Below are positions 1 to 7,121 of a stretch of DNA of 20,824 bases, piece by piece. Each line of letters starts with the position of its first letter. Positions within the stretch are counted from its first letter, which is position 1. Under the pieces are notes generated by a model that was not told the origin of the DNA, made no database searches, and worked only from the letters and a program-made list of their open reading frames with translations. Origin of the DNA: JBEBVQ01 sp037190845 (GTDB taxonomy: Bacteria > Bacteroidota > Bacteroidia > Chitinophagales > Chitinophagaceae); the NCBI GenBank assembly GCA_037190845.1, contig JBBCJI010000041.1, forward strand, positions 1 through 20,824, given 5' to 3'. The translations under genes were made by a program, and so were the position numbers.

Positions 1-20
1 TAATGTGGGACACTCATTGT

Positions 21-52
21 GTGGGATCCTTCGTTTCACGCTCAGGATGACA
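21..52. repeat. Dispersed intergenic repeat-like hairpin
   Basis: Read on the minus strand this begins TGTCATCCTGAGCG and ends AAGGATCCCAC, with ATCCT (26-30) and AGGAT (44-48) as arms of an imperfect hairpin. Elements of the form 'TCATCCTGAGCG...GAAGGATC' are, from general knowledge, frequent dispersed intergenic repeats in many bacterial genomes, and often give spurious peptides containing 'CHPER'. Copy number in this genome cannot be seen from one window, so repeat status is inference. Confidence 0.45.
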
Positions 53-218
53 TCGTAATTGTTGCATGGCATCGGCTCTGATGAATACCAGACAATAAAT
101 GGCAGCTTGGCATAGTTTCTCACTTTGATATAATTCAGTTGTCCCAACTGAGTATATAGATGCCCTTTGAAGGGGGCAAGTGGGATGTTTGCAAACCACT
201 TAGACTGCTTCATTTTTA

Positions 219-2111
219 TTATCTCCGGATTACAATTTCCACTCTCCGGTTCAGATCCCGGCTGGCTTCCGTATCGTTGTCTGCTGCAGGATTTACCTCT
301 CCCCATCCGCGTGGCAATACCACGGCAGGATTAAATCCCATACTGATGATCTCCGTTGCAACCGTCTGGGCGCGCAGATGGGAAACCTGCTCATTCACGA
401 GTGGCGTACCTGTATTATCTGTATAGCCGTTTACCTGTATCAGCAGGTCATCGCCGGGCAGCCAGTCACGGAGCGTCTGCTGCAGGAGCAGCCGTAATGA
501 ATCGGATAATGTGGTTTGATTTATTTTGAAATATACCGTCAGTGCCAGCGAATCGTTTACCGGTTCCTGATAATCTTCGGGCAAAAGTGCAGCGTGATAA
601 ACAGCGGGTTGGGCCAGGTGTTGCTCCGTATAATGCAGGGTGTCGGAAATACTCTTGTATCCGAAGCGGTGTACGGAGATGAGATAGGTTGTGTTTACCG
701 GCATAATGATCATAAAGCTCCCGTCTCCCCGGTTGGAGGTGTAATGATACAGCTCATTGCCATGGAGGTCATGAATGAAAATGCTGGCATAATTCAGGGC
801 ATGCTTTGAAAAGCTGTCGTATACGCTTCCGTTGACAAAGGTGATCACTTCCGGTTGTAATGCCTGTGGCCAGTCCATTTCATACAGATCATAATTCCCT
901 TCGAGGTTGTTCCTGTTCGATGAGAAAAAAGCTTTTTTTCCATCTGCGCTCAGTGTAACAGATGCTTCGCCGGAAGTGCTGTTGACAGGATATCCGAGGT
1001 TGTACGCGGCTGTCCATGAGGTATCGTTGGAGCGTTTGCTGATGAACAGGTCATTGTCTCCCATGCCCGGATGGCCGTCTGAGGCAAAGAGCAACGTTTT
1101 ATTATCAGCGTGGAGAAAAGGAGCGGTTTCATTGCCAGGGGTATTGATCTCCGGACCCAGATTGCGCGGCGCCTGCCAGAGGCCGCCTTCAAAGCGCGAC
1201 ATCCAGATATCTGTGCCGCCGTAGCCGCCTTCGCGGTCACTGGCAAAGTATAGCTCCCGGTTATCGGGTGAGAGGCAGGGCATACCTTCGTATCCCGGTG
1301 TATTGATCGTTGCTCCGAAGCTTTGCGGCACAGACCAGATGCTGTCAGCCGTATAAGCCATGTACAGGTCGCAGCTTCCGTTGCCCCAGCCCGTGATGCT
1401 GCGATTGTCGCAGCGCATGAAGAACAGGTAGTGCTTGTCGGCTGAGATCATTTGTGCGGCTTCCTGTCCGGAAGTATTGACCGGGTAAGGAAAGGGCTTT
1501 CCGGAAAACCACCCGCCGCAGCTATCCCGGCGGCTGTAATATAGATCATCGTCTATACCGTTGGTCCGGCGGGTGTAGAATAAGGTATTCCCGTCTGCGG
1601 AAATCAGAGGGAACATCTCGCTATAAGGCGTATTTACACGGATGCCCATATTTACTGCCTCCTCCTTCCCGGTCTTTGCTGTTGCACTGCGGACGAATTC
1701 GATCTGTTTTTTAAGCTGCTGCCATTCGTTGCTGTGATTACCATACTTATGGCTTACATACTGGGCTTTGTTTAATTGCCCGTCGCGTAAAAGAGCGGTA
1801 GCGAGCAGCCGGGCATAAGCGCTGTGCCCGCCGCGGCAGTTATAGGAAGCCTGCTGGTACACTTCTGCCGCTTCGCGGAAGCGGTGCGACCGGAAATACC
1901 AGTCGCCCAGGGAGGTATAGGCATCTTCGTACTGCGGATATGCTTTAATGGCGCGGTGCATTATCGCAAAGGCTTTGTCCGGCTTATTCTGGGCACGGTA
2001 CTTCAGCGCCTTTTCATACAAACGCTGTGCATGGACGGGCGGCTGGGCTGCAGCCTGACACACATAAACCGTAAACCAGCAAAGAAGTAAGATGTTTCTT
2101 AAAACGATCAT
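219..2111 (-). CDS. PorE-type envelope protein: TPR, PD40 propeller, regulatory-like domain, OmpA C-terminal domain
   Basis: This is a 630-residue exported protein. An N-terminal signal peptide ends near residue 22 (AAAQ); the Cys at 18 has Val before it, so it is not a good lipobox. Residues about 28-128 are TPR-like. Residues about 160-412 are a PD40/WD40-like propeller with repeated SADG/SPD...LYFASDR motifs. Residues about 421-510 resemble a carboxypeptidase regulatory-like fold. Residues 523-630 are an OmpA C-terminal peptidoglycan-binding domain, with NGYTDNTG, the expected binding pair D565 and R580, and the final NRRVEI motif. This domain order is that of PorE, a T9SS component in Porphyromonas, but Bacteroidota carry many paralogues and no other T9SS core gene is present here, so the exact role is open. 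It likely links the outer membrane to peptidoglycan. It lies 32 nt after the membrane-protein gene and has a promoter-like box in that gap. Confidence 0.85.
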   Translation of the reverse strand: MIVLRNILLLCWFTVYVCQAAAQPPVHAQRLYEKALKYRAQNKPDKAFAIMHRAIKAYPQYEDAYTSLGDWYFRSHRFREAAEVYQQASYNCRGGHSAYARLLATALLRDGQLNKAQYVSHKYGNHSNEWQQLKKQIEFVRSATAKTGKEEAVNMGIRVNTPYSEMFPLISADGNTLFYTRRTNGIDDDLYYSRRDSCGGWFSGKPFPYPVNTSGQEAAQMISADKHYLFFMRCDNRSITGWGNGSCDLYMAYTADSIWSVPQSFGATINTPGYEGMPCLSPDNRELYFASDREGGYGGTDIWMSRFEGGLWQAPRNLGPEINTPGNETAPFLHADNKTLLFASDGHPGMGDNDLFISKRSNDTSWTAAYNLGYPVNSTSGEASVTLSADGKKAFFSSNRNNLEGNYDLYEMDWPQALQPEVITFVNGSVYDSFSKHALNYASIFIHDLHGNELYHYTSNRGDGSFMIIMPVNTTYLISVHRFGYKSISDTLHYTEQHLAQPAVYHAALLPEDYQEPVNDSLALTVYFKINQTTLSDSLRLLLQQTLRDWLPGDDLLIQVNGYTDNTGTPLVNEQVSHLRAQTVATEIISMGFNPAVVLPRGWGEVNPAADNDTEASRDLNRRVEIVIRR

Positions 2112-2139
2112 GCCGGGTCAAAAATAATATAACCCGGCA
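2111..2139 (-). promoter_or_regulatory. Inverted repeat enclosing a -7 box at the PorE-type gene start
   Basis: Perfect 8-bp arms TGCCGGGT (2111-2118) and ACCCGGCA (2132-2139) flank a 13-nt centre. On the minus strand the centre contains TATTTTTG (2126-2119), an exact match to the Bacteroidota -7 consensus TAnnTTTG. The A of the ATG is the last base of the distal arm. A start site about 6-7 nt after the box would give an almost leaderless mRNA. No clear -33 element is seen. The same arms could act as a weak hairpin after the upstream gene, but no U-tract follows on this strand. Confidence 0.45.
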
Positions 2140-2143
2140 GATT

Positions 2144-2851
2144 TTAATGGTTTGCAACGGGTAATGTATGTTTCCGCTCGTTTAGCTCCGCTTTTGCCAA
2201 CTGCAGAATATGGTTAAAAGATAATTGCCGGATCAGCACGGCGATTATCAATATGGTAAAGATAGCAGCGCCTAACCATAAATTACGGTCAGGGCTGCCG
2301 CTGCCGGAAGTTCCGGTTATAAATCCTATCATTACAGGACCTATTATAAACTCACCAACACTGACGGCTTTTTTGTAACAGTCAAACTTCAGGTCAGCCA
2401 TTTTTTTGACCAGGATTACTTCGTAGATGAAAAGCGCTATCCAGCTTATAATCAGCAGGTCATTACTACCGAATATATGACGATATCCATTTGCATCGGT
2501 CCACACAATTCCCTTCAATAACAGATACCCCAAAGGGATTAATACCAGAAGGTATTTTGGAGAAACCAGTATTTGCCGGACACTGCGCCAGAACAAACGA
2601 CGGTATCTGCTTTCCAACTGCTTTTCAAAAGCTTTAACCACGGGGCGAAATCCCGATACCCCGAAGCTATGATGCGCTTTCCCCATTGCTTCATCAAGCA
2701 TCATGTGCGGATTTGCGATGATCAGCTCTTCTACTTTACAGGCGAAATGATCCAGGATTTCTTCCACTACAATATCATCATTGAATCCCCGTTTGCGAAT
2801 GAACATCCGGAGCTGGTCAAGCTGCTTTTCGTTCAATGTATATTTATCCAT
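2144..2851 (-). CDS. Four-helix membrane protein downstream of padR
   Basis: This is a 235-residue protein of unknown function. Residues 1-60 are soluble and contain an EILDHFACKVEEL segment of a kind seen at the N terminus of several small Bacteroidota membrane proteins. Four hydrophobic segments follow, at about 92-112, 130-149, 165-182 and 190-206, so it is probably an inner-membrane protein with a cytoplasmic N terminus. Its ATG lies inside the end of padR (8-nt overlap), which points to translational coupling. PadR-type regulators are commonly encoded with a small membrane protein that they control, and that is the inferred relation here. No transporter motif (Walker A, permease signature) is present. 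Confidence 0.8.
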   Translation of the reverse strand: MDKYTLNEKQLDQLRMFIRKRGFNDDIVVEEILDHFACKVEELIIANPHMMLDEAMGKAHHSFGVSGFRPVVKAFEKQLESRYRRLFWRSVRQILVSPKYLLVLIPLGYLLLKGIVWTDANGYRHIFGSNDLLIISWIALFIYEVILVKKMADLKFDCYKKAVSVGEFIIGPVMIGFITGTSGSGSPDRNLWLGAAIFTILIIAVLIRQLSFNHILQLAKAELNERKHTLPVANH

Positions 2852-3182
2852 ATGAAGGTTTTTTATTCAGGATCAGGTGTACGGAATCCAGTGCTTCTTT
2901 TATGGCTGCAATTCTTTTGTTTCCTTCCTTTTTACCCTTTTGCGACAAGGCATAGTACTTCCGTGTCCGGCCATTCACCGATTCGGTGGTCGTTTCGAGC
3001 AATCCTTCTTCCACCAGCTTGTGCAGTGCCGGGTATAGCGCAGCTTCAGTAATATTCATCCGGTTACCGCTTAATTCCCGTACAGCACGTGTCATTTCAT
3101 AGCCATACATACGTCCGTGTTCTTCCACGAGCTTAAGGATAATGGCGTTCAGACTGCCTTTAATTACAGGGTTGGGTTTCAT
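2844..3182 (-). CDS. PadR-family transcriptional regulator
   Basis: The protein has 112 residues from ATG at 3182 (MKPNPVIKGSLNAIILKL). It has the standard PadR winged-helix pattern: an N-terminal helix, MYGYEMTRAVRELSG, the recognition region ITEAALYPALHKLVEEGLLE, and the wing NGRTRKYYALSQKGK. A TTG three codons upstream (3191) is in frame, but the ATG is preferred because a promoter-like -7 box and palindrome lie immediately before it. The protein is short and lacks a long C-terminal dimer domain, as in the small PadR subgroup of 100-120 residues. It is expected to repress its own operon, including the overlapping membrane-protein gene. The ligand is unknown. Confidence 0.9.
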   Translation of the reverse strand: MKPNPVIKGSLNAIILKLVEEHGRMYGYEMTRAVRELSGNRMNITEAALYPALHKLVEEGLLETTTESVNGRTRKYYALSQKGKKEGNKRIAAIKEALDSVHLILNKKPSYG

Positions 3183-3201
3183 GCCTAACAAAATTAGGCA
3201 T
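3181..3201 (-). promoter_or_regulatory. Perfect palindrome over the padR promoter: candidate autoregulatory operator
   Basis: ATGCCTAA (3181-3188) and TTAGGCAT (3194-3201) are perfect 8-bp arms around a 5-nt centre. On the minus strand the central part reads TAATTTTG, an exact TAnnTTTG -7 box, and the proximal arm runs into the padR ATG (3182-3180). A dimeric PadR bound here would cover the promoter core. The site differs from the classical ATGT-N8-ACAT PadR operator. Leaderless or near-leaderless transcription is implied. Confidence 0.6.
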
Positions 3202-3211
3202 TATTCCTGAC

Positions 3212-3245
3212 AAAAAAAATAACCCGGCAAAACCGGGCTTTTTTT
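3212..3245 (-). terminator. Intrinsic terminator after pyrH, bidirectional form
   Basis: The stem CCCGG (3223-3227)/CCGGG (3233-3237) has a CAAAA loop and is flanked by an A-run (3212-3219) and a T-run (3239-3245). It can therefore act in both directions. It lies 20-55 nt past the pyrH stop codon, and its U-tract on the minus strand ends just before the padR promoter region. Confidence 0.8.
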
Positions 3246-3265
3246 ACTGAAAGATCGTATCGTAT

Positions 3266-3976
3266 TCAGGAAACGAGTGTACCTACTTTTTTGCCACTCA
3301 CCACCGAAAGCAGGTTGCCGGGTGTATTCATATCGAATACGATAATGGGCAGATTATTTTCCTGGCAGAGTGTGAATGCAGTCATGTCCATCACTTTAAG
3401 ATCCTGGCTGATGACCTCGTTGAATTGTAGCTTTTCGAACCGTACCGCCGTCGGGTCTTTTTCCGGATCGGCGCTGTAAATGCCGTCTACACGGGTTCCT
3501 TTCAGGATTACATCTGCATTGATCTCAATGGCGCGGAGCGATCCTGCAGTATCCGTAGTGAAATAGGGATTCCCGGTACCTGCTCCGAAGATCACTACCC
3601 GCCCTTTTTCGAGGTGGCGGATCGCACGGCGGCGTATATACGGTTCCGCCACCTGCTCCATTTTAATGGCGCTTTGCAGGCGGGTTTTCATACCTGCCTT
3701 TTCCAGCGCCGCCTGCAGGGCCATCCCGTTGATCACGGTGGCCAGCATGCCCATATAATCGCCCTGTGCCCGTTCTATGCCTGTTTCTGCCTCATTCATG
3801 CCACGGTAAATGTTACCGCCTCCGATCACGATCGCCACCTGTACGCCCAGATTTGTTATTTCTTTGATGTCGTTGGCGTATTGTTCCAGCATCTGCGGGG
3901 CAATACCGAAATTACGGTCGCCCATCAGGGATTCTCCGGAAAGCTTAAGCAGAATGCGATTGTATTTAGGCAGCAT
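3266..3976 (-). CDS. pyrH: UMP kinase (uridylate kinase)
   Basis: This enzyme phosphorylates UMP to UDP with ATP in pyrimidine nucleotide synthesis, and is a cytoplasmic hexamer of the amino acid kinase fold. The protein has 236 residues, the normal length. Visible motifs are KLSGESL at 11-17, the glycine-rich GGGNIYRG at 52-59, GDYMGMLATVINGMAL at 72-87 with the UMP-contacting Asp73, GTGNPYFTTDTAG at 133-145 and the nucleotide-binding KGTRVDGIYSADP at 159-171. The ATG at 3976 is preceded by an A-rich stretch, usual for Bacteroidota. It lies 81 nt after gcvT; a near-match to the -7 box (TATCTTTA, 4035-4028) and a 10-bp palindrome GGCGTACGCC (4014-4023) lie in that gap, so it may have its own promoter. 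A terminator follows. Confidence 0.97.
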   Translation of the reverse strand: MLPKYNRILLKLSGESLMGDRNFGIAPQMLEQYANDIKEITNLGVQVAIVIGGGNIYRGMNEAETGIERAQGDYMGMLATVINGMALQAALEKAGMKTRLQSAIKMEQVAEPYIRRRAIRHLEKGRVVIFGAGTGNPYFTTDTAGSLRAIEINADVILKGTRVDGIYSADPEKDPTAVRFEKLQFNEVISQDLKVMDMTAFTLCQENNLPIIVFDMNTPGNLLSVVSGKKVGTLVS

Positions 3977-4057
3977 TTTTTCTTTTGATTTATTTTAAGA
4001 TGAATGATAATCAGGCGTACGCCCGGCTAAAGATAATAGAATAGTTCAGCATTCCTG

Positions 4058-5146
4058 TCAGGGTAAAAAAGGCATTTTGACGACCTGTGTTTTTACCGGC
4101 TTGTCGCGTATTACGACAAACACCTCACTGCCTTCTGCGGCATGTTCTTTTGATACATAAGCCATCCCGATTGCCTTGCCCAGGCTGGGGGATTGTGTGC
4201 CGCTGGTGATATGGCCGATTTCATTTCCGCCGGCATCCTGTATTTTATAGCCGTTGCGGGGAATGCCTTTATCGATCAGCTCCAGGCCCACCAGTTTACG
4301 TTTTACGCCTTCGGCTTTTTGCTGTTCGAAGATATGTCTGGACGTAAAATCTTTGGTGAACTTGGTAATCCAGCCCAGGCCTGCTTCCAGCGGGGAAGTT
4401 GTATCGTCTATATCATTGCCGTAGAGACAAAATCCTTTTTCAAGACGCAGGGTATCGCGGGCAGCAAGACCGATCGGCTTCATGCCCTGCGGACCGCCGA
4501 CGCGGAACAATTCGTTCCAGATCTTTTCTGCATTTCCGTCTTTGTCTTCAAAATATATTTCCACACCGCCTGCCCCGGTATAACCGGTGGCGCTGATGAG
4601 TACATTTTCCACCCCGGCCAGCGTACCTTTTATGAAGGTGTAATATTTCAGATTAGTGATGTCGGTATCGGTAAGCTGCTGCACATATTGTACGGCTTTG
4701 GGACCTTGTATGGCCAGCAGCGCGGTTCTTTCGGAGATATTTTCCATCTCCACGCCTTCCGTATTAAAGGTGCTGATCCAGTTCCAGTCTTTTTCGATAT
4801 TGGAAGCATTCACCACCAGCAGGTAGGTCTTGTTTTCTTCGATACAATAGACGAGCAGGTCGTCCACGATACCGCCGTGATCGTTCGGCAGGCAGGAATA
4901 CTGGGCTTTTCCTGCGGTAAGCTTCGATGCATCGTTGGTAGTGACGCGCTGGATCAGGTCGAGCGCCTTATCGCCTTTCAGGATAAATTCTCCCATATGG
5001 CTGACGTCGAATACACCGGCATTGCTGCGTACCGTCTGGTGTTCTTCGTTGATGCTGGTGTAGACGATCGGCATGTTATAGCCGGCAAATTCCGCCATTT
5101 TGGCGCCGAGGGCTATGTGGATCTGTGTAAAAGGCGTGTTTTTCAT
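4058..5146 (-). CDS. gcvT: Aminomethyltransferase, glycine cleavage system T protein
   Basis: The T protein takes the aminomethyl group from lipoylated H protein, releases ammonia and forms 5,10-methylene-tetrahydrofolate. The protein has 362 residues, the usual bacterial length. Family motifs include FAGYNMPIVYTSINEEH (20-36), GVFDVSHMGE (44-53), the NDHGGIVDDLLVY stretch (88-100) with the expected catalytic Asp at 95, GYTGAGGVEIY, and LRLEKGFCLYGNDI. The C-terminal domain contains GLELIDKGIPR and GTQSPSLGKAIGMAYV. gcvP and gcvH are not adjacent, which is common. The ATG directly follows the stop codon of a possible upstream micro-ORF, and a good promoter lies about 134 nt upstream. Confidence 0.97.
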   Translation of the reverse strand: MKNTPFTQIHIALGAKMAEFAGYNMPIVYTSINEEHQTVRSNAGVFDVSHMGEFILKGDKALDLIQRVTTNDASKLTAGKAQYSCLPNDHGGIVDDLLVYCIEENKTYLLVVNASNIEKDWNWISTFNTEGVEMENISERTALLAIQGPKAVQYVQQLTDTDITNLKYYTFIKGTLAGVENVLISATGYTGAGGVEIYFEDKDGNAEKIWNELFRVGGPQGMKPIGLAARDTLRLEKGFCLYGNDIDDTTSPLEAGLGWITKFTKDFTSRHIFEQQKAEGVKRKLVGLELIDKGIPRNGYKIQDAGGNEIGHITSGTQSPSLGKAIGMAYVSKEHAAEGSEVFVVIRDKPVKTQVVKMPFLP

Positions 5147-5191
5147 TTATCGGGGTAAGTTGATTTTTCTGTCGGGTGTGAGCTGTGCCAT
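5147..5191 (-). other. Possible 14-codon upstream ORF in the gcvT leader
   Basis: ATG at 5191 opens MAQLTPDRKINLPR and stops with TAA at 5149-5147; the gcvT ATG follows with no spacer (TAAATG). It lies inside the leader predicted from the promoter at 5280-5311. Termination here would place ribosomes on the gcvT start. No Shine-Dalgarno sequence is present, but Bacteroidota often lack one. It could be chance. Confidence 0.25.
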
Positions 5192-5279
5192 GTTTGTTAG
5201 AGATCATTACCGGTTGTGAGGTAATGGCAGGCAGGCGCGGCAAATTTCATTTAAAAATGATAGAATATGAAACCGGGGG

Positions 5280-5311
5280 CAAAAATACGCGTGTGGCGGG
5301 ACTTTTTCAAA
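5280..5311 (-). promoter_or_regulatory. gcvT promoter (Bacteroidota -33/-7 type)
   Basis: On the minus strand TTTG (5311-5308) is followed after exactly 20 nt by TATTTTTG (5287-5280), an exact TAnnTTTG -7 box. Transcription would begin near 5273, leaving a leader of about 125 nt before gcvT. No glycine-riboswitch core was recognised in that leader. Together with the hairpin at 5379-5409 this accounts for most of the 324-nt gene-free stretch 5147-5470. Confidence 0.6.
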
Positions 5312-5378
5312 TAATGGTTTATATGGGTGGTGGGTATATGACTGCCTGCTGCGATACAGGCGTGCCTGAAAACCGGAA

Positions 5379-5409
5379 GCCGGCGGCACAGAGTAGCTCT
5401 GGCGCCGGC
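5379..5409 (-). terminator. Strong GC hairpin after the nine-gene run
   Basis: GCCGGCG (5379-5385) pairs with CGCCGGC (5403-5409), and CAGAG (5389-5393) with CTCTG (5397-5401), around a 3-nt loop; the two stems are joined by a small asymmetric bulge. It begins about 60 nt beyond the stop codon of the Kelch lipoprotein gene. No real U-tract follows, so it may be an mRNA 3'-end stabiliser or a factor-dependent terminator. The adjoining CGCCGGCCGGCG (5403-5414) is itself a perfect palindrome. Confidence 0.4.
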
Positions 5410-5470
5410 CGGCGATTCTGATAAGGGGGAGCGGGTGTTGTCTGTTTTGATACAGAGCCAATATCCTGAT

Positions 5471-7111
5471 TTATGGTATATACCCCCAGATGTCCTGATA
5501 ACCCACCATACCCATTGCTCCCAGGCCGAGACCAAAATATCCTGCATTCCCAATCGAAAAACCAATACCTCCTGCCCTTTCAACTTCTCCTACATTGGGC
5601 AGTGATTCCCAACGGTCCGACTCCGGAGAGTACCGGAATGCTGCGTTGTTCCCTATATAGCTTATGTGGCGTGTGTTATCGTACCCTAAGCCAACATACC
5701 CCTTTCCGTTAAGGCTAAAGCTTGCGTTTTGACAAGTGTAGGCATAGTCCGGAATACCATTTCTTATTTTCCAGCTATTGGTTGCCGGATGATACACATA
5801 GAGATCCTTCAATGGCTCATCACCGGCTTTACCACCACCGATGTAAGCTTTGCCATTCACTACAAAGACATACGCAGCACTCCGTTTTTGGGGTATCGGG
5901 CTAATGGCAGACCATGTATTATTGGCCGGGTTATAGCTATAGAAATCACCAAACACCTCCCTGTCGTTTGTTCCGGATCCGATATATCCCTTATTGTCAA
6001 TAGCAAAACCAACGGCATTTCTACGTTCTTCTCCTATAAAGTCAGCTTTTTGCTCCCAAGTGTCTGTTTGCGGATCGTACGCCCAAAAATCCCGCCGGAG
6101 CTGACGGTTCTTGTCAATGCCGGTTCCTACGTATCCTTTATTTCCTATGGCGAATGCTACAGGATGAGTGCGCTTTCCTCCGGGAAAGCTTGCCCTTTGT
6201 ATCCAGGAGTTATATTTTGGGTCATATTCCCATAAGGTGTTGGTTCCGTATTCGTCAAAAGGAGCGCCAGTATAGCCACATGCTACATATACTTTGTCAT
6301 TGATCACAAAAACAGCAGCCCCCTCACGCGCTTCACCATTTTCCCTACTATCATTTTCGCTCCTGGAAGCGAAATTTGCCTGCGGGGTCCATACGTTACG
6401 TTGTAATGAAGGCATGGAAGGCAGCAGTGTCAGCATATCCCTGCTTTCCGTTGGTTTGAAGCGTTTGCCCGACCATACCTGAATAGGGCCGTTGGTGGCA
6501 TTTTCAGGAATCCTGTACACGGGACCTATATAGCGATAGTCAAATGAATCATAAGCTACCGGGCTCTGCCATTCTGATGTACCTGCAAATTTTACCCTTA
6601 TATCGTTTTTGGGGGTATTGTAATACGACCCTGTAAATGTAATTGTCTGACCTCTTCTGACTTTATCCGGCCAAAAGGTGGTCGGTGGTACATAGTTAGG
6701 ATCATTATCATACCTCCCGTCGTTATATGCAAAGGGACTGTTCAAATGACCTGCATAGGTCGTATCATCTATCGTTATGTAGGCTTCTAATTGGTACTTA
6801 TAATAATGTTCAAGTTCTGGCACGATAACAGATAATTCAGTAGGCGTCATACCGATAGGGCTAACTACGGTATATGACAGATCGGGATTGGTAAAATACA
6901 CCTTTACATCTGTTACATTTTCTGTAATAAAACTGCCGTAGAGCACGAGCGTATCACGGTATGTCCCCTCTTTAGGGTATAGATCTGACAAAGACAATTC
7001 CCTTCGCTCTTCATACCACGGTTGCGAGACATTTATTTCCTGCTCTTTCTTTTTACAGGAACACAACAGACAACTTATGGTTGCTATAAACAGGCTCAAT
7101 CGTTTTATCAT
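5471..7111 (-). CDS. TIG/IPT-domain and Kelch-propeller lipoprotein
   Basis: This is a 546-residue exported lipoprotein. The N terminus MIKRLSLFIATISCLLCSC gives a lipobox-like LCSC with acylated Cys19, followed by KKKEQE. Residues about 42-125 look like an IPT/TIG immunoglobulin-like domain (YPKEGTYRDTLVLYG...), and about 145-225 like a second one. Residues about 264-546 form a Kelch beta-propeller of five or six blades, with recurring motifs such as GYIGSG, GYVGTG, AYIGGG and the W.Y.P..N.W type (LWEYDPKYNSW, FWAYDPQTDTW, LYVYHPATNSW). The last residues (YQDIWGYIP) probably close the propeller. It is likely anchored at the outer membrane or cell surface and binds a protein or glycan; the ligand is unknown. 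It starts 10 nt after the preceding cargo gene and is last in the run. Confidence 0.85.
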   Translation of the reverse strand: MIKRLSLFIATISCLLCSCKKKEQEINVSQPWYEERRELSLSDLYPKEGTYRDTLVLYGSFITENVTDVKVYFTNPDLSYTVVSPIGMTPTELSVIVPELEHYYKYQLEAYITIDDTTYAGHLNSPFAYNDGRYDNDPNYVPPTTFWPDKVRRGQTITFTGSYYNTPKNDIRVKFAGTSEWQSPVAYDSFDYRYIGPVYRIPENATNGPIQVWSGKRFKPTESRDMLTLLPSMPSLQRNVWTPQANFASRSENDSRENGEAREGAAVFVINDKVYVACGYTGAPFDEYGTNTLWEYDPKYNSWIQRASFPGGKRTHPVAFAIGNKGYVGTGIDKNRQLRRDFWAYDPQTDTWEQKADFIGEERRNAVGFAIDNKGYIGSGTNDREVFGDFYSYNPANNTWSAISPIPQKRSAAYVFVVNGKAYIGGGKAGDEPLKDLYVYHPATNSWKIRNGIPDYAYTCQNASFSLNGKGYVGLGYDNTRHISYIGNNAAFRYSPESDRWESLPNVGEVERAGGIGFSIGNAGYFGLGLGAMGMVGYQDIWGYIP

Positions 7112-7121
7112 GTCTGTTTCT

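Noticed and set aside
14..199. 61-codon minus-strand ORF in the left flank
   Set aside because: Its C-terminal CHPERETKDPT comes from the repeat-like element at 21-52; the rest has no recognisable pattern. Treated as spurious.
4014..4023. Palindrome GGCGTACGCC before pyrH
   Set aside because: A single 10-bp palindrome without a U-tract or second site is weak evidence of function.
4193..5158. 321-codon plus-strand ORF opposite gcvT
   Set aside because: It lies antisense to a certain housekeeping gene, with no domain pattern; long antisense frames arise from codon bias.
5147..5279. Glycine riboswitch before gcvT
   Set aside because: No conserved riboswitch core could be recognised in the leader; only a micro-ORF and plain sequence are visible.
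5185..5421. 78-codon plus-strand ORF in the gcvT leader region
   Set aside because: It overlaps the gcvT promoter and the GC hairpin, has no domain pattern and no promoter of its own.
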